Assembly: GCA_021779735.1 (NCBI GenBank)
Contig: JAJYAC010000001.1
Span: 62,001-126,000 of the forward strand
DNA length: 64,000 nucleotides
Direction of reading: 5' to 3'
Source: Actinomycetes bacterium
Lineage (GTDB): Bacteria; Actinomycetota; Acidimicrobiia; Acidimicrobiales; RAAP-2
In this document: positions 24,281 to 33,408 of the stretch, piece after piece
Layout: every line of letters begins with the position of its first letter
Numbering within the stretch: the stretch's first letter is position 1
Notes under the pieces: generated by a model
What the model saw: only the letters and a program-made list of their open reading frames with translations
The model's database searches: none
Told to the model about the DNA's origin: nothing
Position numbers and translations under genes: made by a program

Positions 24281-26116
24281 GTGCCCGCCTCCTCCGAGAC
24301 GACTGCGGCGCCCCCGTACGACCGCGACGTCGCCGTACCGCTCGGGGGCGTGCGCTCTAGCTATCCGGGACCCTCCGCGCACATTTCTCGTGACTCGTCA
24401 CTCGCGTGGTGGCGCCGGGTTCTGCCGGTGATTGGCTCGCATCGAGCCATCTTCTTCATCGGTATCGGTCTCTCGTTCGTCAGTCTCGTCCTCCAGACCC
24501 TCGTGCCCAACATGCTCAATGGAGCAATCAACCACGACCTTCTCCACGCCACCGGCGGTCTCACCCGCGACGTGGTGCGCATCACCATCGTCGGCGTCTT
24601 GGCGGGCGTGACGGGAATCGTCTCTCGCCACTACGTCTACCGCGTGGCCTACAACGTCGAAGCCGACCTGCGCTCGCTGATCTACGAGCACCTGTCGTGG
24701 CTCTCCTTTAGTTTCTACGACCGCGTCCAGTCCGGACAGCTCATCAGCCGGGCCAACAGCGACATTCGCAGCGTCCAGATGTACTCGACGTTCGCGCCGC
24801 TCATCGTCGTCCAGGCCCTCATCGGAGTCGTCGCGTTCGGCTTCATGCTCTCGATCAGCGCCCCCCTCGCCCTCATCGCCCTCGTGGTGATGCCGATCCT
24901 CTACGTCGTGGGACTGCGTATGCGGCGCGTCATGTTCCCAATTTCGTGGATTACCCAAGCGCGCTTGGCCGACGTCGCCACCATCGTCGACGAGAACGTC
25001 AACGGAGTGCGCGTCGTCAAGTCCTTCGCCCAAGAGGAGGCAGAAATCAACCGCCTCGCCGACGCGGCCGAGCGCGTGGCCTGGGCCTACATCAAAGACG
25101 CGCACTTGCGCGCGGTCTGGTCCCCTTGGGTACAGAACCTTCCCCAATTGGGGCTCACCCTCGTCTTATTCTTCGGTGGGCAGATGGTCATCGGCGGCCA
25201 CCTCGGCATCGGCGCAATTCTCGCCTTCAACGCCTATCTCATGATGCTCCAGGCGCCCTTCATGATGCTGGGTCAACTCGTCATGATGGGCCAGCGGGCC
25301 AAGGCGAGCGCCGAGCGCATTTTCGAGATCCTCGACGAGAATCCCGACGTCCATGAACGCCCCGGCGCGTTCGACCTGGAGATCCGAGGCGGCGCCATTG
25401 ACTTTGAGGGCGTGGACTTCACGTACGCCAACGGCTCAGTCGTGCTCGAGGGCTTCAGCGCGCGCGTCGACGCGGGTGAGACCGTGGCCATCGTCGGACG
25501 TACGGGTTCGGGCAAGTCGAGCGTCGCGAGGCTACTCACGCGCTTTTACGACGTCGGCGCGGGCGAGATCCGCATCGACGGCACCAACATTGCCGACGTG
25601 ACGCTGCACTCACTGCGAGAAGCGGTCGGCGTCGTACTCGATGAGCCCTTTCTCTTTTCGATCTCAATCTTCGAGAACATCGCCTACGGCCGGCCCGATG
25701 CGAGCCGCGACGACGTCATCGCGGCCGCGAGGGCCGCCTACGCCCACGAATTCATCGAGGAGCTGCCCGAGGGGTACGACACGGTCGTGGGTGAGCGCGG
25801 CTACACCCTCTCGGGCGGCCAGCGCCAGCGCATCGCCATCGCGCGCACCTTGCTCGTCAACCCTCCGATCCTCGTGCTCGACGACGCGACCAGTGCGATC
25901 GACGTCCACATCGAAGCCGAGATCTTCGCCGCGCTGCGCGCTCTGCTCGCCCAGCGCACCACCATCGTGATCGCCCACCGGATCTCGACGATCGCGCTGG
26001 CCAGCCGGGTGCTCGTGCTCGAGGGCGGGCGCGTCGTGGCTAGCGGCACCCACGAACAACTCCTCGCCACCTCGCCCCTCTACAGCGAGATCCTCGCCCG
26101 CTCCGAGGAGGCCTGA
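24281..26116 (+). CDS. ABC exporter half, non-canonical ATPase subunit
   Basis: 611 residues: an N-terminal six-helix exporter domain and a C-terminal nucleotide-binding domain. Walker A is GRTGSGKSS, the ABC signature is LSGGQRQRIAIA and the H-loop is IVIAHR. Walker B is ILVLDDATSAID, where the catalytic glutamate is replaced by aspartate, the mark of the degenerate subunit in heterodimeric exporters of the BmrC / TM287 type. The GTG at 24281 is the start; upstream reading would cross upp. It overlaps the next ABC gene by one base (TGATG). The substrate is unknown, possibly drugs or lipids. Confidence 0.9.
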   Translation: MPASSETTAAPPYDRDVAVPLGGVRSSYPGPSAHISRDSSLAWWRRVLPVIGSHRAIFFIGIGLSFVSLVLQTLVPNMLNGAINHDLLHATGGLTRDVVRITIVGVLAGVTGIVSRHYVYRVAYNVEADLRSLIYEHLSWLSFSFYDRVQSGQLISRANSDIRSVQMYSTFAPLIVVQALIGVVAFGFMLSISAPLALIALVVMPILYVVGLRMRRVMFPISWITQARLADVATIVDENVNGVRVVKSFAQEEAEINRLADAAERVAWAYIKDAHLRAVWSPWVQNLPQLGLTLVLFFGGQMVIGGHLGIGAILAFNAYLMMLQAPFMMLGQLVMMGQRAKASAERIFEILDENPDVHERPGAFDLEIRGGAIDFEGVDFTYANGSVVLEGFSARVDAGETVAIVGRTGSGKSSVARLLTRFYDVGAGEIRIDGTNIADVTLHSLREAVGVVLDEPFLFSISIFENIAYGRPDASRDDVIAAARAAYAHEFIEELPEGYDTVVGERGYTLSGGQRQRIAIARTLLVNPPILVLDDATSAIDVHIEAEIFAALRALLAQRTTIVIAHRISTIALASRVLVLEGGRVVASGTHEQLLATSPLYSEILARSEEA

Positions 26117-28050
26117 TGGCCTGGGGCGGCGGATTTGGCCACGGCGGGGGCGTCTTTGGCAGTCACTCCTCCACCTCATCTGGCCTTCCCTTTGGCGGCA
26201 TTCCCAGTGAACTGATGGACGAGGCCACGAAGCTTTTGGCCACCGAGCCGGCCCACGAGCCCTCGCACCTGCACTTCTCGCCGGTGGCGAGCGCCGCCGA
26301 GCGCCGCCCCCTCTCGCTGTGGCGTCTCGTGGGGGCTCATCGCGGTTACTTGGTCGCCGCGTCACTCCTCGTGATCATCTCCAGCGTCGTTCTTCAGGCG
26401 GGACCCAAACTCACCGAGTTCGCGGTCAACCACGGCATGCTGCCCGGTCACCACTCACTCAAAGTCATCGTCGTGTGCTCTCTTATCTACCTCGCGATCA
26501 CGCTCGCGAGCGTGCTCTTGCAACGACTTCAGACCGACGTCACGGGCGTGCTCGCATCGCGCGTGATGCGCGATCTGCGCGTGCGCGTCTTCACCCACTT
26601 CCAACGTCTCAGCCTCAGCTTCTTCACGGAGGAGAAGGCGGGCGTACTGATGAGCCGCATGACCAGTGACGTGGAGAACCTCCAGCAGCTCGTCCAAGAC
26701 GGCGTCGCCCAGTTCGCGCTCCAGGGACTCACCATGATCGTGATCACGGCGGTGCTCTTTTCCACCAACGTGGTGCTCGCGAGCTGGACCGTGCTGCTCG
26801 TCGTACCGGCGCTCGTGACCCTGTCCATCTGGTTCCACCAGGCCTCGGAGCGCGGCTACCTGACCAGTCGGGACCGCATCGCCAACGTGCTCGCGGACCT
26901 GTCCGAGACGCTCTACGGCGTGAGAGTCATCACGGCCCACAACCGCCAGCGACGCAACATCGTCAACCATCGCCACGTCGTGGGCGCCTACCGCGACGCG
27001 AATCTCTACACCGGGCGTGTCGCGGCGATCTACGGACCGTCAACCAACATGATCGGCATCGTGGGACAGGGCGTGCTGTTGGGAATCGGAGGGCGCATGG
27101 TGCTCGAACACCGCCTCAGCGTGGGTGCGCTGATCGCCTTCTTCTTGTACCTCAACCGCTTCTTTCAGCCCATTCAGCTGCTCGTCCAGCAGTACAACTC
27201 ACTCCAACAGGGCCGCTCGTCCATCACGCGCCTACGCGAGCTCCTGAGCGAAGAACCGGACGTCGCCGAGTCGCCCACGGCCCGCGTGCTCGCGCCGATC
27301 GAGGGGCGCATCACCTTCGAGAACGTGGGCTTTGGCTACGACCCCGCGCACCAAGTCCTCGCGGGCGTGAACCTCGAGATCGCCCCGGGCGAGTCGGTCG
27401 CCTTCGTGGGTCCCACCGGCGCGGGCAAGTCCACGCTCGCCAAGCTGGCGAACCGCTTCTACGACCCCACCACTGGCCGGGTCCTCATCGACGGGGTGGA
27501 CCTGCGCGACGTGACGCTCTCGTCGCTGCGCCGTCAGATCGGCGTCGTACCCCAAGAGCCCTTCCTCTTCGCCGGCACGATCCGTTCCAACGTGCGTTTC
27601 GGTCGCCCTGATGCGAGCGACGACGACGTCGCCGAAGCGCTCGCGGTCGTGGGCCTGGCCGACCTCGTCGCGCGGCTCCCCGAGGGAGTGGACACTCCCG
27701 TGCACGAACGCGGCCAGACGCTGAGCGCGGGCGAGCGCCAACTGCTGGCGCTCGCTAGGGCCTTTCTCGCGCGTCCGCGCGTCTTGATCCTCGATGAGGC
27801 GACGTCCTCTCTCGATCTCGCCAGTGAGACGGTCGTCGAGCGGGCCCTAGACGCCGTGCTCGAGGGTCGCAGCGCGATACTCATCGCCCACCGTCTCACC
27901 ACCGCCCAGCGCGCGGATCGCATCGTCGTGGTCGAACATGGACGCGTGAGCGACGTGGGCACGCCCGCGCAACTTCTCTCGCGCCCGGGCAGCTACCGCG
28001 ACATGTACGACGCGTGGCTCGCCGCAGGCGGGCGTGACGTGGTGGTTTAG
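26116..28050 (+). CDS. ABC exporter half, canonical ATPase subunit
   Basis: 644 residues with the same exporter plan. The N-terminus has an extra Gly-rich segment (WGGGFGHGGGVFGSH) before the membrane domain. Walker A is GPTGAGKST, Walker B is VLILDEATSSLD with the catalytic Glu, and the signature LSAGERQLLALA deviates from LSGGQ. In a heterodimer its Walker B would pair with the first subunit's canonical signature to form the one active site, and its altered signature with the Asp Walker B to form the degenerate site. It is translationally coupled to the first subunit, and its stop overlaps that of the convergent LLM gene. Confidence 0.92.
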   Translation: MAWGGGFGHGGGVFGSHSSTSSGLPFGGIPSELMDEATKLLATEPAHEPSHLHFSPVASAAERRPLSLWRLVGAHRGYLVAASLLVIISSVVLQAGPKLTEFAVNHGMLPGHHSLKVIVVCSLIYLAITLASVLLQRLQTDVTGVLASRVMRDLRVRVFTHFQRLSLSFFTEEKAGVLMSRMTSDVENLQQLVQDGVAQFALQGLTMIVITAVLFSTNVVLASWTVLLVVPALVTLSIWFHQASERGYLTSRDRIANVLADLSETLYGVRVITAHNRQRRNIVNHRHVVGAYRDANLYTGRVAAIYGPSTNMIGIVGQGVLLGIGGRMVLEHRLSVGALIAFFLYLNRFFQPIQLLVQQYNSLQQGRSSITRLRELLSEEPDVAESPTARVLAPIEGRITFENVGFGYDPAHQVLAGVNLEIAPGESVAFVGPTGAGKSTLAKLANRFYDPTTGRVLIDGVDLRDVTLSSLRRQIGVVPQEPFLFAGTIRSNVRFGRPDASDDDVAEALAVVGLADLVARLPEGVDTPVHERGQTLSAGERQLLALARAFLARPRVLILDEATSSLDLASETVVERALDAVLEGRSAILIAHRLTTAQRADRIVVVEHGRVSDVGTPAQLLSRPGSYRDMYDAWLAAGGRDVVV

Positions 28051-29093
28051 ACCATCTCCTTGACGGCCTCGATGAGCGAGGCCGCGCTCTGGCCGGGACC
28101 GGCGAGTGGATGGACCTGCAAGTGGGTGACCCCGGCCGCCCGAAAAGCCGCCACGCGCTCGGCGACGTAACTGCGCGGTCCGCACAGCGTCGTCAGCTCC
28201 AAGAACTCCTCGGGCACGGCGGCCTCGGCCTCCTTCTTGTGACCGGCGAGGTAGAGGTCCTGGATCGTCGCGGCCGCCTCCTCGAAGCCGTAGCGACACG
28301 CCAACTCGTTGTAGAAGTTCTTGCCCTTGGCTCCCATGCCGCCGACGTAGAGCGCGACCATCGGGCGCTGGAGTTCGCGCAGGCGCACCATGTCCTCGCC
28401 CTCGCCAATGGCGAGGAGCCCGCCCGCGGTGATCATGAGGTCTCCCAGGGACGCATCGCGCTTGGCCGCCCCGCTCGCGAGGGCGCTGCCCCACACGTCA
28501 CCCGCGCGCTCGGGGATGAAGAGGATCGGAATCCACCCGTCGGCGACCTCGGCGGTCATCGCGACGTTCTTCTCGCCCAGAGAGGCCACCCAGACGGGGA
28601 TGGATGCGCGCACGGGGTGGGCGATGATCTTTAAGGCCTTACCGAGCCCGGTACCCTGTTCGAGCGGCAACGGCAGCGTGTAGTTCTTGCCCTGGTGAAC
28701 AAGGGGCGCCTCACGGCGCCACACGTCGCGACAGATCTCGATGATCTCGCGGGTGCGCCCGAGGGGATTGGTGTAGGGCACGCCGTGAAAGCCCTCGATC
28801 ACCTGGGGGCCCGAGGCACCCAGTCCCAGGTGGAAGCGCCCATCCGAGAGTGCGTCGATGCCCGCGGCGGTCATCGCGATCAACGTCGGCGTGCGCGTGT
28901 AGATCGGCAGAATCGCAGATCCGATCTCCACGGTCTCGGTCAGCGCCGCGAGGTAGCCCATGAGAGAGGGGCTGTCGAAGCCGTAGGCCTCGGCGACCCA
29001 GACGAGGTCGAGACCCGCCTTCTCCATCTCGGCCACCTCGCGCGCGGCCTCTTTGAATCCGCCCGCGTAACTCAACGTCGTTGAGATTTTCAC
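28047..29093 (-). CDS. LLM-class F420-dependent oxidoreductase
   Basis: 348 residues of the bacterial luciferase-like superfamily, in the branch that uses coenzyme F420. Characteristic parts are ISTTLSYAGGFKEAAREVAEM at the N-terminus, DLVWVAEAYGFDSPS, and GRFHLGLGASGPQVIEGFHG, which binds the cofactor phosphate. The GTG start follows GGGGAGGAACG. The substrate is unknown. F420 dependence is inferred from family resemblance and supports an actinobacterial host. A palindromic site shared with gdhA lies just upstream. Confidence 0.88.
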   Translation of the reverse strand: MKISTTLSYAGGFKEAAREVAEMEKAGLDLVWVAEAYGFDSPSLMGYLAALTETVEIGSAILPIYTRTPTLIAMTAAGIDALSDGRFHLGLGASGPQVIEGFHGVPYTNPLGRTREIIEICRDVWRREAPLVHQGKNYTLPLPLEQGTGLGKALKIIAHPVRASIPVWVASLGEKNVAMTAEVADGWIPILFIPERAGDVWGSALASGAAKRDASLGDLMITAGGLLAIGEGEDMVRLRELQRPMVALYVGGMGAKGKNFYNELACRYGFEEAAATIQDLYLAGHKKEAEAAVPEEFLELTTLCGPRSYVAERVAAFRAAGVTHLQVHPLAGPGQSAASLIEAVKEMV

Positions 29094-29107
29094 CGTTCCT
29101 CCCCGTC

Positions 29108-29139
29108 GTGGTCACCTTAACTTACGGTGTTGTGACCAC
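29108..29139. promoter_or_regulatory. 8-16-8 inverted repeat between the LLM oxidoreductase gene and gdhA
   Basis: GTGGTCAC (29108-29115) and GTGACCAC (29132-29139) form a perfect inverted repeat whose centres are 24 bp apart. It lies in the divergent gap 15-46 bp upstream of the LLM gene and about 79-110 bp upstream of gdhA. A weaker CACC/GGTG dyad is nested inside. The arrangement fits a dimeric regulator; none is encoded next to it. Confidence 0.4.
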
Positions 29140-29217
29140 CGGCCCTAGGTGCCAGGACCTACGCTTGAGGGGAAGGCAACGGCGCTTTCACCCAACAAGT
29201 AGAAGGCTGGTGACAAC

Positions 29218-30492
29218 GTGGTCACACACCCCGATCAGGCCGAGACCCACGAGTTCAACCCCTGGTTGCACGTGTCGTCTCTCATCGACAAGGCCGGGCG
29301 ACTGCTCGGGCTCGACGAGGGAATGATCCAGCGGATCATCACCCCCGAGCGCATCCTCGAAGTCGCGGTCCCGGTGCGAATGGACTCTGGTGAGGTGCAG
29401 ATGTTCACCGGCTGGCGGATTCAGCACGACACGTCGCGCGGACCGGGCAAGGGCGGCATTCGCTTCCATCCGAGCGTCAACACCGACGAGATCGCCGCGC
29501 TGAGTGCCGACATGTCCATCAAGTGCGCGGTCGTGAACATCCCCTACGGCGGAGCCAAGGGCGGCGTGCGCGTCGACCCCCAGTCCCTCTCGCGCGCCGA
29601 GCTGGAGCGCTTGACGCGCCGCTACGCGTTTTCCATCGCCCCGATGATTGGACCGGACCGTGACATTCCCGCCCCGGACATCAACACCGACTTCCAGGTC
29701 ATGAGCTGGATCATGGACACGGTCTCCATGCTGCGCGGACACAACACCCCCGGCGTGGTCACGGGCAAGCCCCTCGCGATCGGCGGCACGCTCGGCCACG
29801 CCGGCGCGACGTCACTGGGCGTGACCATCTGCACCGCCGCCATCCTCGAGCGCATGGGACGACCCATGAACGAGCAGCGCGTCGTCATCCAGGGCTACGG
29901 CAAGGTGGGCGCACCGCTCGTAAAACTGCTGAGTGATCGCGGGATGAAGGTGGTCGGCATCGCCGACGTCAGGGGCGCGATTCACGTCCCCGAGGGGATC
30001 AGTTATGCCATCCTCTCCAAGCACTTCGCCGAGGCCGGCACCGTCGTCGGCTACCCGGGCAGCGTGCACGTGGACTCCGACGACCTCTTCACCATTCCCA
30101 GTGATATTGCCATCCCCGCGGCCCTCGGTGGCGTCATCACCGAAGAGGTTGCCGAGTCCATGTCAGCCTCGATCATGATCGAGGCGGCGAACGGGCCCAC
30201 CACCGGCGAGGGCGCCGCGGTGCTCGCCAGCCGCAACATCCCCGTCGTGCCCGACGTACTGGCCAACGCCGGTGGCGTCGTCGCCTCCTACTTCGAGTGG
30301 GCCCAGGACCTCCAGGGATTCATGTGGGAGAAGGAGCTCTTCACTCAGCGTCTGGAGAAGACGATGAGCGAGGCCTTCAAGTACATCTGGCAGCGTCACC
30401 TCGAGCTCAATGTCACGCTGCGCGAGGCCGCGATCGCGGTGGGCGTGGAGCGCATCGCCGAGGCCACCCAGGTCCGAGGCCTCTTTCCCTGA
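29218..30492 (+). CDS. gdhA: Glutamate dehydrogenase (Glu/Leu/Phe/Val dehydrogenase family)
   Basis: 424 residues, typical of NAD-type hexameric glutamate dehydrogenases. The catalytic-lysine region is NIPYGGAKGGVRVDP, the substrate segment GPGKGGIRFHPSVN, and the Rossmann loop VVIQGYGKVGAPLVKLLSD. It interconverts glutamate and 2-oxoglutarate plus ammonia. The GTG start gives MVTHPDQAETHEFNPWLH. A strong terminator follows, shared with the convergent APC permease. Leucine dehydrogenase-like specificity cannot be excluded, but length and motifs favour glutamate. Confidence 0.93.
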   Translation: MVTHPDQAETHEFNPWLHVSSLIDKAGRLLGLDEGMIQRIITPERILEVAVPVRMDSGEVQMFTGWRIQHDTSRGPGKGGIRFHPSVNTDEIAALSADMSIKCAVVNIPYGGAKGGVRVDPQSLSRAELERLTRRYAFSIAPMIGPDRDIPAPDINTDFQVMSWIMDTVSMLRGHNTPGVVTGKPLAIGGTLGHAGATSLGVTICTAAILERMGRPMNEQRVVIQGYGKVGAPLVKLLSDRGMKVVGIADVRGAIHVPEGISYAILSKHFAEAGTVVGYPGSVHVDSDDLFTIPSDIAIPAALGGVITEEVAESMSASIMIEAANGPTTGEGAAVLASRNIPVVPDVLANAGGVVASYFEWAQDLQGFMWEKELFTQRLEKTMSEAFKYIWQRHLELNVTLREAAIAVGVERIAEATQVRGLFP

Positions 30493-30500
30493 TTCGTGGA

Positions 30501-30541
30501 ACGAGAAAGCCCCCGGGGCCACGCCCCGGGGGCTTTCTCGT
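30501..30541. terminator. Bidirectional terminator, 18-bp perfect stem
   Basis: Perfect arms at 30501-30518 and 30524-30541 (core AAAGCCCCCGGGG) with a 5-nt loop lie between convergent gdhA and the APC permease. The core AGCCCCCGGG is the same as in the terminator at 20856-20901. It reads through TTTCTCG on the plus strand and TTTCTCG on the minus strand. Confidence 0.8.
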
Positions 30542-30545
30542 CTCG

Positions 30546-32105
30546 CTAGTTCTTCTCGATGCGGTGCTCGGACACCTCGCGGTCGGGCCGCGCGATGCCC
30601 TCGTAGAGGGCACCGATCACCACGATGATGAGCATGACGAGCAGGGTCACCCAGCCGTAGTTGAAGTACGCGGCGCGTCCGCTCGAGAGCGAACTCGGCC
30701 AGACGATGTTGAGCAGCATCGCGAACAGGTACACCATGCCACCGATCGTCACCGGCACTCCCCACTTGCCCAGCTGGAAGCTGCCACTGGGCTTCCAGCC
30801 GCGCCGGCGCGCGATGAAGGCGCCGAGCACCGTGAGGAAGAACGACAGGTAGATGCCCGAGGTGGCAAAGGACACCAGCGCGTAGAGGGCGTTCACCTTC
30901 GCCGGGTAGTCGAACCACAGCACGTGCACGTTGTGCGAGGGGTTCACCAGCACCAGCAGCAAGAACAAGAACGGCACGATGACGCCCGTGGCGATGGCGT
31001 TGACCGGCGTCTTGTGGCGCACGGACACCTTGCGCAGTGCCTTGCTCGCCGGAACCGCACCGTCGCGCGCGAGGGCGAAGGCCACGCGGGCTCCCGCGCC
31101 CTGGACCGCGGTGCCGCAACTGAAGAACGCGATGATCACCATCACCAAGAAGAAGTCCTGGAGCCAGCCGGGCAGCACCGCGAGGATTGACGGAACGCCG
31201 CCGGCGACCACGCCGGCGATGCCGGACTTGGGCGTGGCGAGCAAGAGGCCGAGCACCAGCACGAACGACGCGATGCCGCCGTAGAGCAGCGCGTTGCGCA
31301 TCGCCTTGGGGACTTGACGCCCCGCGTCGACGGTCTCTTCGGAGATGTCACCCGCGGACTCGAAGCCAAAGAAGATGTACACGTTGGCCAACACCGCCAC
31401 GAGCGCCGCGCCGGTGAGCCAGTGCCCGCCGAAGTTCACCCCGAGCGGGTTGGTCGCCGCGTGCTCGACGCCCTGGGACGAGAAGATGAAGCCAAATCCT
31501 TGGTGGAATCCGTGAATGGCCAGTGCGATGAACACGCCGAAGGTGCCGATCGTCTCGACGTACACGCCAAAGCGCGCCACGCGACCGAGGATCTTCGCGC
31601 CCACCGAGTTAAGAACGCCCGACAGCACGATGACCGCACCGGTGATGACGAAGATCGTCACGTGGTTAGACGGATCGAGGTGGGTCTTGAACCAGATGTT
31701 GAACAGGTCGGTGACGTAGCTCACGATCCCCGAGTCCACCGAGGCCACGGTCGCCAGCAGCGCGAAGCCGTAGATCCAGCCCACGAACCACCCGTACCGC
31801 GCGCCGACGTTGTACTTGCCGTACTGGTACAGAGCTCCCGAGAGTGGGTACTCGCTCGCGAGCTCGCCAAAGACCAGGGCGACGAGCATCATGAGTCCCA
31901 CGACGACGGGCATCGTCCAGATGTAGCGCGGTCCGCCCATACCGATGCCGACGACGTAGAGCGAGTAGATGCCCACCATCGGACTCAGGTAGCTAAAGGC
32001 CACCGAGAAGTTGTCAAAGAGCGACAACACTCGTGAGAGTTCTTGGCGGTATCCGAGCGCTGACAGTCGATCGTCGTCTCGCGCTTCCACGGTGCTTTCT
32101 GACAT
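30546..32105 (-). CDS. APC family amino acid/amine permease
   Basis: 519 residues with about 12 helices. The N-terminus LGYRQELSRVLSLFDNFSVA followed by a helix with Pro and Gly is the entry signature of the ACT branch (GABA/choline-type permeases) of the APC superfamily. Helix 6-like VYIFFGFESAGDISEET carries the family motif. It probably imports an amino acid or a related amine. The ATG follows GGGGAGGGA. It is convergent with gdhA, which may handle the resulting glutamate (inference from position only). Confidence 0.9.
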   Translation of the reverse strand: MSESTVEARDDDRLSALGYRQELSRVLSLFDNFSVAFSYLSPMVGIYSLYVVGIGMGGPRYIWTMPVVVGLMMLVALVFGELASEYPLSGALYQYGKYNVGARYGWFVGWIYGFALLATVASVDSGIVSYVTDLFNIWFKTHLDPSNHVTIFVITGAVIVLSGVLNSVGAKILGRVARFGVYVETIGTFGVFIALAIHGFHQGFGFIFSSQGVEHAATNPLGVNFGGHWLTGAALVAVLANVYIFFGFESAGDISEETVDAGRQVPKAMRNALLYGGIASFVLVLGLLLATPKSGIAGVVAGGVPSILAVLPGWLQDFFLVMVIIAFFSCGTAVQGAGARVAFALARDGAVPASKALRKVSVRHKTPVNAIATGVIVPFLFLLLVLVNPSHNVHVLWFDYPAKVNALYALVSFATSGIYLSFFLTVLGAFIARRRGWKPSGSFQLGKWGVPVTIGGMVYLFAMLLNIVWPSSLSSGRAAYFNYGWVTLLVMLIIVVIGALYEGIARPDREVSEHRIEKN

Positions 32106-32223
32106 ATTCCCTCCCCGCGCGAACGTTGTCGCACGTCGATCACGCTAGCCAGCCCACTGAGTGGTGCTCGGGATTTCGCTCGTGGCACATGGGCGTCTCC
32201 TCAGCGTGTGGCAATCTACGAAG

Positions 32224-32358
32224 GTGTCCGACCACGACCAGACCCGCGAAGAGCTCCTCGAAGCCATCGCCCGCCTGCGCGCGGAACTTGAGCGGGTCAA
32301 GGAGGAGTTGCGTCGCGCGCGCCGTGACACCCACGAGGTGCCCCCGCACTACCTGTGA
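32224..32358 (+). CDS. Small coiled-coil protein, 44 residues
   Basis: A short reading frame with strong G/C bias at third codon positions. The peptide is a charged helix (ELLEAIARLRAELERVKEEL, then RRARRDTHEVPPHYL) with leucine heptad spacing. The GTG start at 32224 lacks a strong ribosome site, so initiation may be leaderless. It lies in the gap between the APC permease and the DODA-type gene. Function unknown. The rest of the 300-bp gap holds nothing I can identify. Confidence 0.45.
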   Translation: MSDHDQTREELLEAIARLRAELERVKEELRRARRDTHEVPPHYL

Positions 32359-32407
32359 AGGCACGCGGTCCCGGTACGCTCGGAGGCACGAGAGAAGATG
32401 AGGTGAG

Positions 32408-33187
32408 ATGACCCGCATGCCCGCCGCCTTCGTGGGACACGGCACCCCCATGAACGCCCTGGATCACAACCGCTACACCCAAGCCTGGAGCGACTTCTCG
32501 GCGTCGCTACCCGCGACGCCGCGCGCGGTGCTCGTCGTCTCGGCCCACTGGTACGTCAACGTCACCGCAGTGACGGCGATGGTGGCCCCGCGCACGATCC
32601 ACGACTTCTACGGCTTTCCCCAGGCGCTCTTTGACGTGCGCTACCCCGCGCCCGGCGACCCCGAGATCGCCGTGCGCGTCGCCGACGTCGTCAAGCCCAC
32701 CTGGGTCGGACTCGACCACGACGGCTGGGGCATCGACCACGGTACGTGGTCGGTCCTCGTGCACATGTTCCCGCGCGCGGACGTGCCGGTCTTGCAGCTC
32801 TCGCTCAACGCGGACATGCCCTTTGACTGGCACTTCGACCTCGGCGCGCGCCTGGCGGCCCTGCGCGACGAGGGCGTCCTCATCGTGGGCAGCGGCAACG
32901 TCGTGCACAACCTTCGCCTCATCGACTGGCAGCGCCCGGGCGAGGGCACGGACTGGGCCCAGCGCTTCGACGACAGCGTGCGCGAGGTAATGACGGACGA
33001 TCCCGCGGGGCTGGGCGCGTCACTCTCTCACCCCGACTTCCGCCTTGCGGCGCCCACGCCCGACCACTTCTTACCCCTGGCCTACCTCGCCGGTCTCGCC
33101 TCGCGAGACGGCTCGCGCGCGCAGGTCATCGTCGACGGCTACGAGATGGGTTCGCTGTCGATGACCGCCTACGCGCTGACGAGTTAG
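32408..33187 (+). CDS. ygiD: DODA-type extradiol dioxygenase (4,5-DOPA dioxygenase family)
   Basis: 259 residues of the class III extradiol ring-cleavage family that includes plant DODA and E. coli YgiD. Metal-binding histidines are in FVGHGTPM and VVSAHWY, with a further one in [10 protein letters not shown]. The segment [19 protein letters not shown] is the conserved core. These enzymes open catechol rings with oxygen; the physiological substrate in bacteria is generally unclear. The ATG follows GAGGTGAG. The stop overlaps that of the convergent small membrane protein (TTAG). Confidence 0.92.
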   Translation: MTRMPAAFVGHGTPMNALDHNRYTQAWSDFSASLPATPRAVLVVSAHWYVNVTAVTAMVAPRTIHDFYGFPQALFDVRYPAPGDPEIAVRVADVVKPTWVGLDHDGWGIDHGTWSVLVHMFPRADVPVLQLSLNADMPFDWHFDLGARLAALRDEGVLIVGSGNVVHNLRLIDWQRPGEGTDWAQRFDDSVREVMTDDPAGLGASLSHPDFRLAAPTPDHFLPLAYLAGLASRDGSRAQVIVDGYEMGSLSMTAYALTS

Positions 33188-33408
33188 CGCTTGGCGCGCT
33201 GGGCGCGCTTCACCGAGACGACCAGTGTCGTCGTCGCGAGGAGTGGCAACAGCACCACCCCCGCGCGGTGCCAGCCCGCCGCGTCGCTCACCAGCGCGAT
33301 GAGCCCAATGGTGAGAACGATGGCGACGAAGATCTCCGGCGTGTCGCCCACGAGAAAGTCCCACCAGAACCGGCCGAAGCCCTTCACAACACGGCCCAGC
33401 CACGTCAT
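33184..33408 (-). CDS. Small membrane protein, 74 residues, in the iron ABC operon
   Basis: 74 residues: [21 protein letters not shown], then two hydrophobic helices ([16 protein letters not shown] and [18 protein letters not shown]) and a basic end KRAQRAKR. The start ATG overlaps the stop of the COG4280 gene (TGATG), so translation is coupled. It may be a small partner of that transporter-like protein. Nothing in the sequence gives a biochemical function. Confidence 0.65.
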   Translation of the reverse strand: MTWLGRVVKGFGRFWWDFLVGDTPEIFVAIVLTIGLIALVSDAAGWHRAGVVLLPLLATTTLVVSVKRAQRAKR

